The notes: generated from the letters alone by a model not told the origin. Shown: positions 41,700 to 50,657, numbered from the stretch's first letter. The stretch is DNA of 64,000 nt from JBBDMC01 sp963775235 (GCA_963775235.1 CAVZHY010000002.1:930001-994000), one strand, 5' to 3'. A program made the numbers and translations.

Positions 41700-42673
41700 A
41701 TGACGACAACCGAAACGGACATGGCCCATCACCAGACTGCGCCACGACGGAAAAGTCATCATTACCTGCGCGGTGACCGGTGGCATTCACACACCGACAA
41801 TGTCCCCTCACCTTCCGGTCGCGCCGAACGAGATTGCGGCTTCTGCCATCGAGGCGGCCGAAGCGGGAGCTGCCATCCTCCATCTCCACGCTCGCGACCC
41901 GGAAACAGGCCGGCCGCGTCAGGATCCCGATCTCTTCATGCAGTTCCTGCCACGAATCAAGCAGGCGACGGATGCCGTTCTAAATATCACGACCGGTGGC
42001 GGCCTTGGCATGACGCTGGAAGAGCGGCTGGCGCCAGCACATCGGGCTCAGCCTGAAGTGACCTCGCTCAACATGGGGTCGATGAACTTTTCTGTCGCCC
42101 AGCTCGCAGCGAAACACGATACGTGGAAACATGACTGGGAAAAACCTTACCTGGAGTTCGACCTGGGATCTGATTTATCCAAACACGTTCAATATGATCG
42201 AACGGGTCATTCGCGAGGTTGGACACGCCTACGGCACCAAATTCGAATATGAATGTTACGACATCGGACACCTCTACAATCTTAAGCAGTTCGTTGACCG
42301 CGGATTGATCGAGCCGCCGTTCCTGATTCAAGGTATCTTCGGCATCGCCGGAGGCATGGGGGCGGACCTCGAAAACTTCGTCCATTTTCGCAACATGGCC
42401 GACCGCCTGTTCGGGTCCGACTACCGTCTTTCCGCTTTTGGCATCGGCCGGGCGCAGATGCGCTTCCTGACTCTTTCCGCGCTCTTCGGTGGTCATGTGC
42501 GGGTCGGTCTCGAGGACAGCCTGTTCATCGGCTACCGAAAGCTCGCCTCGTCGAACGCGGAGCAGGTGGCAAAGATCCGTCGGATTGTCGAGGAACTCGG
42601 CCTGGAAATCGCGACTCCTGCGGAGGCGCGCGAGATGCTGGCACTCAAAGGCGGCGATCGGGTCGCGTTCTGA
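41700..42673 (+). CDS. BKACE family 3-keto acid cleavage enzyme (frameshifted)
   Basis: BKACE enzymes are zinc TIM barrels that split a 3-keto acid with acetyl-CoA into acetoacetate and a CoA ester. Seen: KVIITCAVTGGIHTPTMSPH, EAAEAGAAILHLHARDPETG with the HLH zinc motif, LNITTGGGLGMTLEERL, LNMGSMNFSV, then after a break near 42155 LIYPNTFNMIERVIREVG, FLIQGIFGIAGGMGADLENF and GHVRVGLEDSLFIG. Breaks near 41735 and 42155 separate three frames. With the neighbouring carnitine-dehydrogenase-like gene this recalls dehydrocarnitine cleavage, but the substrate cannot be fixed. Confidence 0.85.
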
Positions 42674-42702
42674 AGCGGAGCGGGGCTGAAGCGGAGCGGG
42701 GC
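42671..42702. repeat. 16-bp tandem duplication across stop codon and ribosome site
   Basis: The unit TGAAGCGGAGCGGGGC occurs twice in a row. The first copy contains the BKACE stop codon, the second ends 2 bases before the racemase ATG at 42705. Each unit holds a GGAG core, so the duplication places two ribosome-binding cores before one start. Confidence 0.85.
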
Positions 42703-42704
42703 TT

Positions 42705-43427
42705 ATGAGTCTACTGCGGGGTGGCACGGCGCTGGCTGGTGCGGGCGTCGGCATCATTGTTCTTTCCACGCGCCACCCGCTGATGCCCGGCAACGTTCAG
42801 CATGCCGCCAGTTTCGCACGACCGGTCTTCTACGAAATCGTGTCGGTGAGCGATCCGGCCGTCCTGATGGCGGGGGATCCGTCGGTGGAGCCGCTGATCA
42901 TTGACGCCGGCGAACGACTTTTGAAGCATGGTGTCAGCATCATCGCCGGCGCCTGCGGTTCGTTCGTATATTACCAGCGCCCCGTTGCGGCGGCGCTGCA
43001 GGTGCCGGTATTCCTGTCGATCATGGTGGCAGTGCCGATGCTTCTGTCGGCTTTGGGGCGTGACCACAAGATAGGCGTCATCGCCAGCGCATGCAGCGCT
43101 ATCAATTCGCGTTCGCTAGGCGCCTGCGGCATCACCGAGACCGACCGGCTGGTAGTTCGCGAGCTCAAGGGAACCGGCGAATTCGACTCCATCCTTCGGC
43201 AAAACGAAACGTTCGATCCGGCAAAGCTTCGGAACGAGGTTGTGGCGCTCGCCGAGAAAGCAGTCAACGACGATCCTTCGATCGCGCTGTTTGTGATCCA
43301 ATGCAGCGACATCCCGCCCTTCTCGCGGGACGTCCGCCAGGCAACCGGCCGACCGTGTTTCGATGCCGTCGGATTGATAGAATGGCTGGCGGCTGCAGCT
43401 GACCCGCGCGACTATGCCGGTCGGTGA
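42705..43427 (+). CDS. Aspartate/glutamate racemase family protein
   Basis: The 240-aa protein resembles Asp/Glu/hydantoin racemases. The first catalytic cysteine is in IIAGACGSFVYYQ and the second in FVIQCSDIPPFS; KIGVIASACSAINSR provides another conserved loop. Family members include maleate isomerases and malonate decarboxylases, so the true reaction is open. The short spacing after BKACE suggests one operon controlled from the GntR-FCD intergenic region. Confidence 0.8.
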   Translation: MSLLRGGTALAGAGVGIIVLSTRHPLMPGNVQHAASFARPVFYEIVSVSDPAVLMAGDPSVEPLIIDAGERLLKHGVSIIAGACGSFVYYQRPVAAALQVPVFLSIMVAVPMLLSALGRDHKIGVIASACSAINSRSLGACGITETDRLVVRELKGTGEFDSILRQNETFDPAKLRNEVVALAEKAVNDDPSIALFVIQCSDIPPFSRDVRQATGRPCFDAVGLIEWLAAAADPRDYAGR

Positions 43428-43589
43428 TCAGGCGAGCCTCTGTCCATCCTGCCGATGGTCTGTCGTTTGATCCTTTCCCGTTCCAGGAGGATTGTCTGGC
43501 CGCGCCCGCCAGCATGACGGCGACGACGATGAGCTGCTTCAGAATGGCGACACCCTGCCAGGACGGCGTTGCTGCCTGGCTGGTCGAAG

Positions 43590-45161
43590 TCAGGGCGTTT
43601 GGACCATTCTCGACAGTTGTGTCACGACACTCTGCGCTGACAGAACGGCGCCTTCCTGCCACCCTGGCAGGTCGCTGACGTGTTCTCCGGCGAAAAAAAA
43701 GGGCCCGTCGACCTCCTGAAGCGCCGGGACGTGCTGTCGCCGGTCTGCCGCACTCCACTCGCACCAAGCACCGCTTGAGAACGGAATTTTCGCCCACGAC
43801 ACCGCGACGCCGCGACCGACGTCTGCGGCATAGCCTGCATGCAGACGCTCGCCGTCGGCGATCACCGAGCGCAGGCGCTCGGCAGGCGTCATGGCGGCGA
43901 AAACTGTCCCGAGATCGCTCGTCCAGACGTACGCCCCAAGCAGGATGCCGTCGTCGGACTGAAAGCTGTGGGAGGGGTACCAGAGTTGGGTCGCGTCCCG
44001 CGTGGTCCAGGACGTGCCGCCGAAGATGCTCGCCTCCTCCTCCCAGAAACGGCGACGGGCATGCAGGCCGACCTTGGCGGCCGGCACGTAGTTCGCCGCT
44101 GAAATCGCGGCCTTCTGGCGCGAACCGAAATCGTTGTCGATGGCAGAGAGCACCGACAACGGTATCGTCACGATTGCGAACGAGGCGTCGATCGCCGTCA
44201 CAGGACCATCACGGCCTTCGCGGCAGAAGACCCGGACCCCATCGGATCTGCGTCGAATCTCGGTCACGACGGTGTTGTATTTGATCGCAGGCTCGAGACG
44301 GGCAGCGAACGCCTCCGCGATCCTGTCCATACCTCCGAGCGGCTCAAGCATCGTCGGCGCGCGGGCGAATGCCTGAGCGAAGTGTGACGCGCGGGACCTG
44401 AAACCGGATCGAGTCAATTCGCCGAGGGCAAGCGGCGGTCGCCGATCTGCGAAGGGCGGGAAACCTGCCGCGGGGGCGGGACCGCGATAAGCATCGCCGT
44501 CCAGGTCGCCCGTGTCCCGCACCAGCGCCAAAATCGCCTCTCGATCGACCACGCTCACCGGCAGATCCAACTCGCCCTGGTCGATTCCTTTGGCCACCAA
44601 CTCAGCAATCTGCCCGCGGACATCGTCCTCGACATCGCCGATGCGGACCGGCTTGCCGCCGAAACTTTCGTCGTCCTGGACAAAGGCGTTCGGATTGTGT
44701 GTCACGATGGTCTGCAGCGACACGCCCAGTTCACGGCAATAGCCGAGCAGGGCCGAGTGGTGTTGCGGAATCCGTGCTGGACCGGGGTTGAAATACAAAC
44801 GGTCCGACTTGGGCCACGCCGCCTCCTGCAGGCTGTCGGTCTCCGCGACGGCGTCACCGCCGCGAATCGTCCAGCAGCGGCCGCCCGGGCGCGCACGCGC
44901 TTCAAGGACGGTGCAGCGAAAGGCCGCCTTCTGCAGTTCGTAGGCCGCAACCAACCCGGCGATGCCGGCGCCAAGAACCACCACGTGGCGACCGCGGCCC
45001 GAGCCAGGCGCGAGCACCGGAGGACCGGCATAGGCCGTCGGCACGGGCATCAGCCCAAGCGCGACCATCGTATTGTAGGCCGCCACGGCCCCGCCGGCCC
45101 GTCCGACCAAATGGATGAAGCTTCTCCGGCTAAGCCCCGTCGGGGCCTGTGTTGGGGACAT
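43590..45161 (-). CDS. Tat-exported flavin amine oxidase
   Basis: The ATG at 45161 gives 523 aa with a twin-arginine signal (SRRSFIHLVGRAGG, residues 11-24) and a cleavage region near PTAYAGPP. The FAD-binding motif VVVLGAGIAGLVAAYELQ begins near 60, followed by VLEARARPGGRCWT. The C-terminal FAD motif FFFAGEHVSDLPGWQEGAV is typical of monoamine, polyamine and L-amino-acid oxidases. The frame stays open further upstream but without family character. It is divergent from a set of envelope genes, and probably oxidises an amine in the periplasm. Confidence 0.9.
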   Translation of the reverse strand: MSPTQAPTGLSRRSFIHLVGRAGGAVAAYNTMVALGLMPVPTAYAGPPVLAPGSGRGRHVVVLGAGIAGLVAAYELQKAAFRCTVLEARARPGGRCWTIRGGDAVAETDSLQEAAWPKSDRLYFNPGPARIPQHHSALLGYCRELGVSLQTIVTHNPNAFVQDDESFGGKPVRIGDVEDDVRGQIAELVAKGIDQGELDLPVSVVDREAILALVRDTGDLDGDAYRGPAPAAGFPPFADRRPPLALGELTRSGFRSRASHFAQAFARAPTMLEPLGGMDRIAEAFAARLEPAIKYNTVVTEIRRRSDGVRVFCREGRDGPVTAIDASFAIVTIPLSVLSAIDNDFGSRQKAAISAANYVPAAKVGLHARRRFWEEEASIFGGTSWTTRDATQLWYPSHSFQSDDGILLGAYVWTSDLGTVFAAMTPAERLRSVIADGERLHAGYAADVGRGVAVSWAKIPFSSGAWCEWSAADRRQHVPALQEVDGPFFFAGEHVSDLPGWQEGAVLSAQSVVTQLSRMVQTP

Positions 45162-45207
45162 TTGGGCGGCGCCTTCCGGCCAGAAGATAGTCCGAACCCG
45201 GTCACGA

Positions 45208-45213
45208 TATAAT
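45208..45213 (+). promoter_or_regulatory. Candidate -10 box in the divergent envelope-redox promoter region
   Basis: TATAAT at 45208-45213 lies in the 165-bp gap between the amine oxidase and the membrane-protein operon. No good -35 box is visible at the usual distance, so this is a weak suggestion only. Confidence 0.3.
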
Positions 45214-45326
45214 AGAGGAGACGCCCTGGACGCGGGCGTACGGACGGCGGGCGATAGACACCGTCGGTGGTGAGAACTATAAATTTGCGACCTATTGACG
45301 CGCTCGCTGACCTGGGGAGGTAGCGC

Positions 45327-45791
45327 ATGCCGTGGGTGACTCTGCTCATCTTGCACGGGTTGGTTGCGTTCCTGCTGCTCGGCGCGGTCACGCATCAGAC
45401 CGTCAGCACCGTCTGGCCGTCAAAGAGAAAGCGGCTCTTTGTCGAAAGCTTCGCCGCCGTGAGATCACCGTCTTACGCGAACGCGGTCTGCACTCTCTGG
45501 GTGGTCAATATGCTGCTGGGGGCCGTGCTCTACGCCAACTACCGACTGGACGTGCGCGTGCCCCTCGAAGAATTCGGGCAGCACGTGCCGATCGGGTTGT
45601 TCGAGACCAAAGAGCACGCGATCGCCCTTGGCCTGGGGCTGCTGCCGACGTACTGGCTCTTCTGGAAACGCGTGCCACTGAGTGACCAGCGTTCCCTGCG
45701 CACCGCCCTCACCGTGATCGTGGCGGCTTGTGCCTGGTGGGGCTTCCTTGTTGGCAACATCGTCAACAACACGAGAGGGGTGGGCATATGA
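45327..45791 (+). CDS. Four-helix integral membrane protein of unknown function
   Basis: The 154-aa protein has four transmembrane segments (about 4-24, 50-72, 95-113, 126-147). His10 and His23 flank the first helix and His86 and His97 lie at the third, so paired haem-b ligands are possible. A strong GGGGAGG site precedes the ATG. It overlaps the next membrane-protein gene by 4 bases (ATGA). I do not recognise a family. The surrounding oxidase and cytochrome genes make a membrane electron-transfer role plausible. Confidence 0.75.
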   Translation: MPWVTLLILHGLVAFLLLGAVTHQTVSTVWPSKRKRLFVESFAAVRSPSYANAVCTLWVVNMLLGAVLYANYRLDVRVPLEEFGQHVPIGLFETKEHAIALGLGLLPTYWLFWKRVPLSDQRSLRTALTVIVAACAWWGFLVGNIVNNTRGVGI

Positions 45792-46216
45792 CCGCGCAGC
45801 ATTCCAGCGAGGCGTCGACAATGTCAGCTGCCGTCAGAGCCGACATGGCGGCCCGGGCTGACACCACAGCCTCTGCGCGCGACTACGGCATCGCGCGGGT
45901 GTTGCCCGTGGTCACGCTCGTGTTTTCCGTCGTCTATTTCTTCGGCGTCTACACCAATTACGGCCCGCTACGATACTATCCATTCGTCAACCAATGGTCG
46001 CTGTCTGCCCTGCCGAAAGACGCTGGCCCGGCGATGATGTGGTATGGCTGGGTGATCAACGGCATCGCCGCAGGCGTGATCGTCGCCGCCCTGGCATTGC
46101 TCACGCCACGCGGAATCTTGGAACGGTTGTGGCAGTCATGGGCGTGGCTGATCGTGCTTGTTCCGACAGCGATGATCTTCGTGATCGGGTACTTCTTGCG
46201 GGGCTATTTCATGTGA
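45788..46216 (+). CDS. Three-helix membrane protein of unknown function
   Basis: The ATG at 45788 overlaps the previous stop, giving 142 aa: a polar N-terminal 35 residues, then helices at about 38-55, 83-105 and 116-138, ending FVIGYFLRGYFM. The loop NYGPLRYYPFVNQWSLSALP is rich in aromatic residues. It forms a coupled pair with the four-helix protein and probably one complex with it. No family recognised. Confidence 0.75.
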   Translation: MTAQHSSEASTMSAAVRADMAARADTTASARDYGIARVLPVVTLVFSVVYFFGVYTNYGPLRYYPFVNQWSLSALPKDAGPAMMWYGWVINGIAAGVIVAALALLTPRGILERLWQSWAWLIVLVPTAMIFVIGYFLRGYFM

Positions 46217-46266
46217 ATTTGGCGACGCGGGTCGTTCGAGCCGCCGCCCCAAATGGAGGAACGTGC

Positions 46267-46671
46267 ATGAACCTTATCCGGCTGACGGGCGCGTCGTTGG
46301 TCGCGATCATGGCGGTGGCCCTGGCCGGTTCACAGCCGGCTTGGAGCAACGGCGCCACCTTTTTCGAAGAGGACGAGGGCGTCCAATACGATGGAACGGT
46401 GTATTTCGGTTTCGTCCGGGACCAGCAAAATCTACCGATCAACGACGCCGTCGTGACGATCACCGTGAAGGACACAAACCTACAATACAAGACGGAGACC
46501 AACCCGATCGGCATTTACAAGAATGTCGAGGTCGCCAAGGACGTGAACCCCTCGGACGTCGACGTTTCCGTTGACGCGCCCGGGTTCACTTTGGTCAAGG
46601 CGGTGAACAAGACGCGTGCCCTTGGGCCCGGCGAGCCTGTCCAGATCGATTTCCAGATGAAGCGGCAATAG
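46267..46671 (+). CDS. Secreted carboxypeptidase-regulatory-like (beta-sandwich) protein
   Basis: The ATG at 46267 follows a GGAGG site. The 134-aa product has a signal peptide cut near PAWS-NGA, followed by a single small beta domain: YDGTVYFGFVRDQQNLPIND, AVVTITVKDTNLQYKT, IGIYKNVEVAKDVNPSDVDV, DAPGFTLVKAVNK. This is the CarboxypepD_reg/transthyretin-like pattern, also found at the N-terminus of the large protein at 48.5 kb. It probably acts as a periplasmic binding or scaffold protein. Confidence 0.78.
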   Translation: MNLIRLTGASLVAIMAVALAGSQPAWSNGATFFEEDEGVQYDGTVYFGFVRDQQNLPINDAVVTITVKDTNLQYKTETNPIGIYKNVEVAKDVNPSDVDVSVDAPGFTLVKAVNKTRALGPGEPVQIDFQMKRQ

Positions 46672-46706
46672 CGGCGCGCGCTCTCGCCGACCGGGCCACC
46701 TTACGC

Positions 46707-47717
46707 ATGCGCCGCATGTTCTCGCTCGGCGCCTCGTTGGTTGCCGCGGCGCATCTCGTTCTGTTCCTCGCATTGCCGTTGTCGGCCGCCTATGCGCAGG
46801 ACCAGGCTCGACTGGATGTGATCAGATCGCTGGGTGTGGTGACGTGCGGTTTGCCGGAGCACATGCCCGGCTTCGCGATCGTCCGTTCCCCGACCGATGC
46901 AGACGGATTCGATGTCGATTTCTGCCGCGCTCTCGCCGCTGCGATTTTCGGTGCGGCCGATCGGGCCAGATTCGTCGCCGTCGCAACCGCCACGCAGTTC
47001 CGGCAATCGCCGGATATCGATGTCGTGTTTCACCAGCTCACCTGGACCTTCGATCGCGAGCTCACATCCGGTCTCAGCTTCGGTCCGGTTACTTTCTACG
47101 ATGGTCAGGCCTTCCTCGTGCGCGCCGAGGCAGGTTTCTCGACCCTTGCCGACCTGGACGGCGGATCAATTTGCGTCGACTCTCAGTCGCTGTCCGCCGC
47201 ACAACTGGACGACTATCTGCGACAAACGCACCGCTCGGTCATTATGCGCCTGAGCGACGACCGCAATGCGACCGAGGCAGCGTTCTTCGCCGGTCGCTGC
47301 GATGCGCTTTCCGCGGATGCGTCTCTTCTCGTTTCCATCGCCTCGGATCATGATCCGAAAAAGTTCGCCCTCCTCCCTGAGCGCATATCGAAGGAGCCGC
47401 TTGCGCCCGTCGTGCGCGCGCAAGATGCAACTTTGCTCGCAGTATTGCGCTGGACGATCTACGCCATGATGGATGCTGAGGAACTCGGGATCACTTCGTC
47501 CAACGTCGACGATTCCGGCAGCCTGTCGACGCCGCTGCCGGCTTCAACGGTTCTTGGACTTTCGCCAGACTGGGCACGAAATGTGGTGAAAGAGGTCGGC
47601 AACTACGGCGAAGTCTACGCGCGGCACTTCGAGCGGCCAGATACTGTTCAATTCGCTCGCGGCCTGAATGCGCTTTGGAACGCCGGCGGAATTCTCTTCG
47701 CGCCGCCCCTGCGTTGA
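46707..47717 (+). CDS. Amino-acid ABC transporter substrate-binding protein (AapJ-like), orphan
   Basis: The 336-aa protein has a signal peptide ending near SAAYAQ, then the family 3 binding-protein fold: LDVIRSLGVVTCGLPEHMPG, FDVDFCRALAAAIFG, VVFHQLTWTFDRELTSGLSF, YDGQAFLVRAEAGF, GRCDALSADASLLVSI and LLPERISKEPLAPVVR. It resembles general L-amino-acid binding proteins (AapJ/BztA), but no permease or ATPase of that type is near. It could deliver substrate to the periplasmic amine oxidase system or serve a transporter encoded elsewhere. Confidence 0.85.
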   Translation: MRRMFSLGASLVAAAHLVLFLALPLSAAYAQDQARLDVIRSLGVVTCGLPEHMPGFAIVRSPTDADGFDVDFCRALAAAIFGAADRARFVAVATATQFRQSPDIDVVFHQLTWTFDRELTSGLSFGPVTFYDGQAFLVRAEAGFSTLADLDGGSICVDSQSLSAAQLDDYLRQTHRSVIMRLSDDRNATEAAFFAGRCDALSADASLLVSIASDHDPKKFALLPERISKEPLAPVVRAQDATLLAVLRWTIYAMMDAEELGITSSNVDDSGSLSTPLPASTVLGLSPDWARNVVKEVGNYGEVYARHFERPDTVQFARGLNALWNAGGILFAPPLR

Positions 47718-47814
47718 CGATCAGGGATCCCGCTCGGGGAATTCCCCCTGTGACGTTGTTCCTGGTGGCCGGCGACCGAACGCCAAGGCCGGTCGGCAGG
47801 TGTGGCCGTCATCC

Positions 47815-48252
47815 TCACCGCCGGCGATATTTGGCGTGGCAATTCGCGCAATCGATACTGATTGTGCTCACCAGCGCGGCTGCCAGGTCATCTAGCGTGG
47901 AAACGGTATTCGCAGCAGCGGACGCATCGCTGGAGAGTTGCGCTGCCGCCGCCTTGAAGCCATCCATGTCAGTCCAGATGGCCGGCTGCGCCAATGTTTC
48001 GCCGGTGTCGCTTCCCGCCGGGAAGAGGGAAGGAAAGACCTCAAGATTGTGGGAGATCGGCATCAGCGCTGCTCTGGCAATCGCTGGGTCGAACGGCACC
48101 ACCCCGGTTACCATGTCGCCGGTAAGCGTGGCTGCCGCCGCATTTACGTCCATGAGTCGTTGGCGCAGTGCGATGATGTCGTCCTGAGCCTGCGCGCCGG
48201 TCAAAGTGACGACGGCAACTGCCATCGCCGCACTCGCTGATTTGGCGATCAT
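47815..48252 (-). CDS. Class II cytochrome c (cytochrome c' type)
   Basis: The ATG at 48252 gives 145 aa with a signal peptide cut after TGAQAQ. The haem site is at the C-terminus, CANCH (residues 135-139) followed by AKYRRR, as in class II cytochromes, and the rest is predicted as a four-helix bundle (LRQRLMDVNAAAATLTG, MDGFKAAAAQLSSDA). Such proteins carry electrons or bind NO in the periplasm. It faces the opposite way to its neighbours but sits inside the redox locus. Confidence 0.88.
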   Translation of the reverse strand: MIAKSASAAMAVAVVTLTGAQAQDDIIALRQRLMDVNAAAATLTGDMVTGVVPFDPAIARAALMPISHNLEVFPSLFPAGSDTGETLAQPAIWTDMDGFKAAAAQLSSDASAAANTVSTLDDLAAALVSTISIDCANCHAKYRRR

Positions 48253-48466
48253 GCCGTTCCTCCGATACCGGCGTTGCGCTGCGCGCCGTGTACTACGCAA
48301 AATGCGCCTATGCGGCAGATTGTCTCAATCATAACCATCGCTGCGACGTATTGCCTCACCAATAGCGCGAGCCTAGACTTGCCATGACGGTTTCGTCCTG
48401 CCGCACGTTCTCGCCGTCGACCGAACAAGAATTGAAAATGCGGCGGACCCCTGGAGGAAACGGATC

Positions 48467-50590
48467 ATGTCTACGCGAGATGATCGAAATCCGTTGGCCA
48501 GACTGCGTGCCCTGGCCACGGCCGTCGCCGCTTTGACCCTGCCATTGGGCGGAGGGGCGCTGGCGCAGAGCGTGACCATCGATGACAATGACATCGGTGG
48601 CGTCGTAACCGGTCCCAACGGACCGGAAGCCGGCGTTTGGGTCATTGCCGAAACGAGCGAACTTCCGACGAAGTTTGCCCGGATGGTCGTCACCAACGAT
48701 CAGGGCCAGTACGTGATTCCTGACCTCCCCGATGTGGACTACCAGGTGTGGGTCCGGGGTTATGGCCTTGTTGATTCTGCCAAGGTACGCGGTGAGCCGG
48801 GGCACATGCTGAACCTGGAGGCCGTACCTGCGCCCGACGACAAATCGGCGGCGCACTACTATCCCGCGATCTACTGGTATTCGATGCTTCACATTCCGGG
48901 CGTCGATCAGTTCGATGGCAAAGGCGATATCCCGGCGGGCCTCACCCAGGACGATTACCTGAAGCAGGTGAAGAACATCGGATGCGTCGGCTGTCATCAA
49001 CTCGGCCAGGAGGCGACGCGGACGATACCGGCCGCCTTCAGTCACCTGGAGTCCACGGAGGACGCGTGGATCCGGCGCATCCAGTCCGGCCAGGCCGGCG
49101 CCAGCATGGCCAGCCAGATGGGCAACTGGAACAACGTTCCGCTTCAATATTATGCCGAGTGGACGGACGCCATCGCGGATGGAGCACTCCCGCCCAAGCC
49201 TCCGCGGCCGGAAGGCGTCGAGCGTAATGTGGTGGTGACCTGGTGGGAGTGGTCGGAGCCGAACAAATATTTGCACGACCTGATTTCGACGGACAAGCGT
49301 AACCCGACCGTCAACGCGTACGGGCCGCTCTTCGGATCACCGGAGCTGTCAACGGACAACCTCCCGATCCTCGACCCGGTGAAGAATACGGTGACGTATT
49401 TCACCGCGCCGACGATGGACCCGGGCAGCATACCGCCTCCCGATCCTGTGGTGGCGCCGTCGGCCTATTGGGGTGAAGAGCCCTTGTGGGACAGCAAGGT
49501 CAGCAACCACGACGACATGTTCGACGAAAAGGGACGCCTGTGGCTTTCGGCCAGGGTGCGTGGTCCGGATAATCCGGCTTTCTGCCAGGCGGGCTCGGAT
49601 CATCCTTCGGCCAAGGTTTTCCCGCTGAAATCGAATGGCCGTCAGATCGCCATGCTTGATCCGGCGACCATGAAATACACGTTCGTCGACACCTGCTTCG
49701 GAACCCATCACCTGCAATTCGGCTTCGACGCCGATGACACTGTGTGGGCGAGCGGCACCGGGCCGGTTGTTGGTTGGGTCGACACAAAGAAGTTCCTGGA
49801 GACGGGCGACGTGGCCGCTTCGCAGGGGTGGGCACCTTACATCCTCGACATCAACGCGAACGGCAAGGTCGACACCGGTTGGACCGAGCCCGGCAAGCCG
49901 ATCGATCCGACCAAGGACGCGCGCCTTGCCGGCGGCAACTACGCCGTGATGCCGAACCCGGCAGACGGGTCCGTCTGGTACACGGTCGGTGTGTTCGGCG
50001 GAACGCCGGCGTTCGTTCGATACGACCCGAAGACCCAGCTGTCGGAAATCTACAACGTGCCCAAGCCGGCCTTCGGCATTCGTGGCGGCGACATTGACAG
50101 CAAGGGTGTCGTCTGGGGGTCGGCGTCAAGCGGACATCTGGTCAGTTTCGACCGTAGCAAGTGCAAAGGCCCGCTCAACGGCCCGAGCGCGACCGGCGAC
50201 CAGTGCCCCGAAGGGTGGACGCTCTACAAGTATCCGGGGCCCGGCTTCGCTGGTATCGGCGACAACAGCGCCGAGGCGAGCTACTACACCTGGGTCGATC
50301 AGCACAACACTCTCGGGCTCGGCAACGACGTGCCGATCTCGACCGGCAACCTAAACGACGCCATGCTGGCACTCGTCGATGGCAAGTGGGTTGTCTTGCG
50401 TGTGCCCTACCCGATGGGCCACTACTCCAAGGGGCTTGATGGTCGCATCGACGATCCCAATGCAGGCTGGAAGGGTCGCGGCCTGTGGACAGCGAGCGGT
50501 GACCGCACGCCGTGGAACAAGGAAGGCGGCATGGGTACACGCCCGCTTGCCATCCACTTCCAGGTCAGGCCTGATCCGCTGGCGCATTGA
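48467..50590 (+). CDS. Secreted haem-site protein: carboxypeptidase-regulatory domain, CXXCH and propeller-like region
   Basis: The 707-aa protein has a signal peptide (cut near GALAQ), a CarboxypepD_reg-like beta domain at about 40-120 (GGVVTGPNGPEAGVWVIAET, DQGQYVIPDLPDVDYQVWVR), a cytochrome-like helix region with one haem motif CVGCH (173-177), and a long C-terminal part (about 300-690) with repeated strand motifs such as FDEKGRLWLSARVRG, FGFDADDTVWASGTGP, IDSKGVVWGSASSGHLVSFD, like a Vgb-type beta-propeller. No catalytic residues of a known enzyme are recognised. A GGAGGAAA ribosome site precedes it and a terminator follows. It is probably a periplasmic oxidoreductase or electron-accepting protein. 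Confidence 0.82.
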   Translation: MSTRDDRNPLARLRALATAVAALTLPLGGGALAQSVTIDDNDIGGVVTGPNGPEAGVWVIAETSELPTKFARMVVTNDQGQYVIPDLPDVDYQVWVRGYGLVDSAKVRGEPGHMLNLEAVPAPDDKSAAHYYPAIYWYSMLHIPGVDQFDGKGDIPAGLTQDDYLKQVKNIGCVGCHQLGQEATRTIPAAFSHLESTEDAWIRRIQSGQAGASMASQMGNWNNVPLQYYAEWTDAIADGALPPKPPRPEGVERNVVVTWWEWSEPNKYLHDLISTDKRNPTVNAYGPLFGSPELSTDNLPILDPVKNTVTYFTAPTMDPGSIPPPDPVVAPSAYWGEEPLWDSKVSNHDDMFDEKGRLWLSARVRGPDNPAFCQAGSDHPSAKVFPLKSNGRQIAMLDPATMKYTFVDTCFGTHHLQFGFDADDTVWASGTGPVVGWVDTKKFLETGDVAASQGWAPYILDINANGKVDTGWTEPGKPIDPTKDARLAGGNYAVMPNPADGSVWYTVGVFGGTPAFVRYDPKTQLSEIYNVPKPAFGIRGGDIDSKGVVWGSASSGHLVSFDRSKCKGPLNGPSATGDQCPEGWTLYKYPGPGFAGIGDNSAEASYYTWVDQHNTLGLGNDVPISTGNLNDAMLALVDGKWVVLRVPYPMGHYSKGLDGRIDDPNAGWKGRGLWTASGDRTPWNKEGGMGTRPLAIHFQVRPDPLAH

Positions 50591-50618
50591 ACGGCCACCA
50601 ACTGACTAACCAGGAGGG

Positions 50619-50657
50619 GCTCGCTCTCATTGAGAGCGGGCCCGCTTTCTATTTTTG
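50619..50657 (+). terminator. Rho-independent terminator after the haem-site protein
   Basis: A 10-bp stem (GCTCGCTCTC at 50619-50628 with GAGAGCGGGC at 50632-50641, one G-T pair) is followed by a T-rich run TTTCTATTTTT. It lies 29 bases after the stop. Confidence 0.8.

Noticed and set aside
43430..43590. Minus-strand run reading ILKQLIVVAVMLAGAA, like a signal peptide, downstream of the amine oxidase
   Set aside because: There is no start codon with a ribosome site in frame, and what follows has no domain; too short and uncertain to call a gene or a cytochrome remnant.
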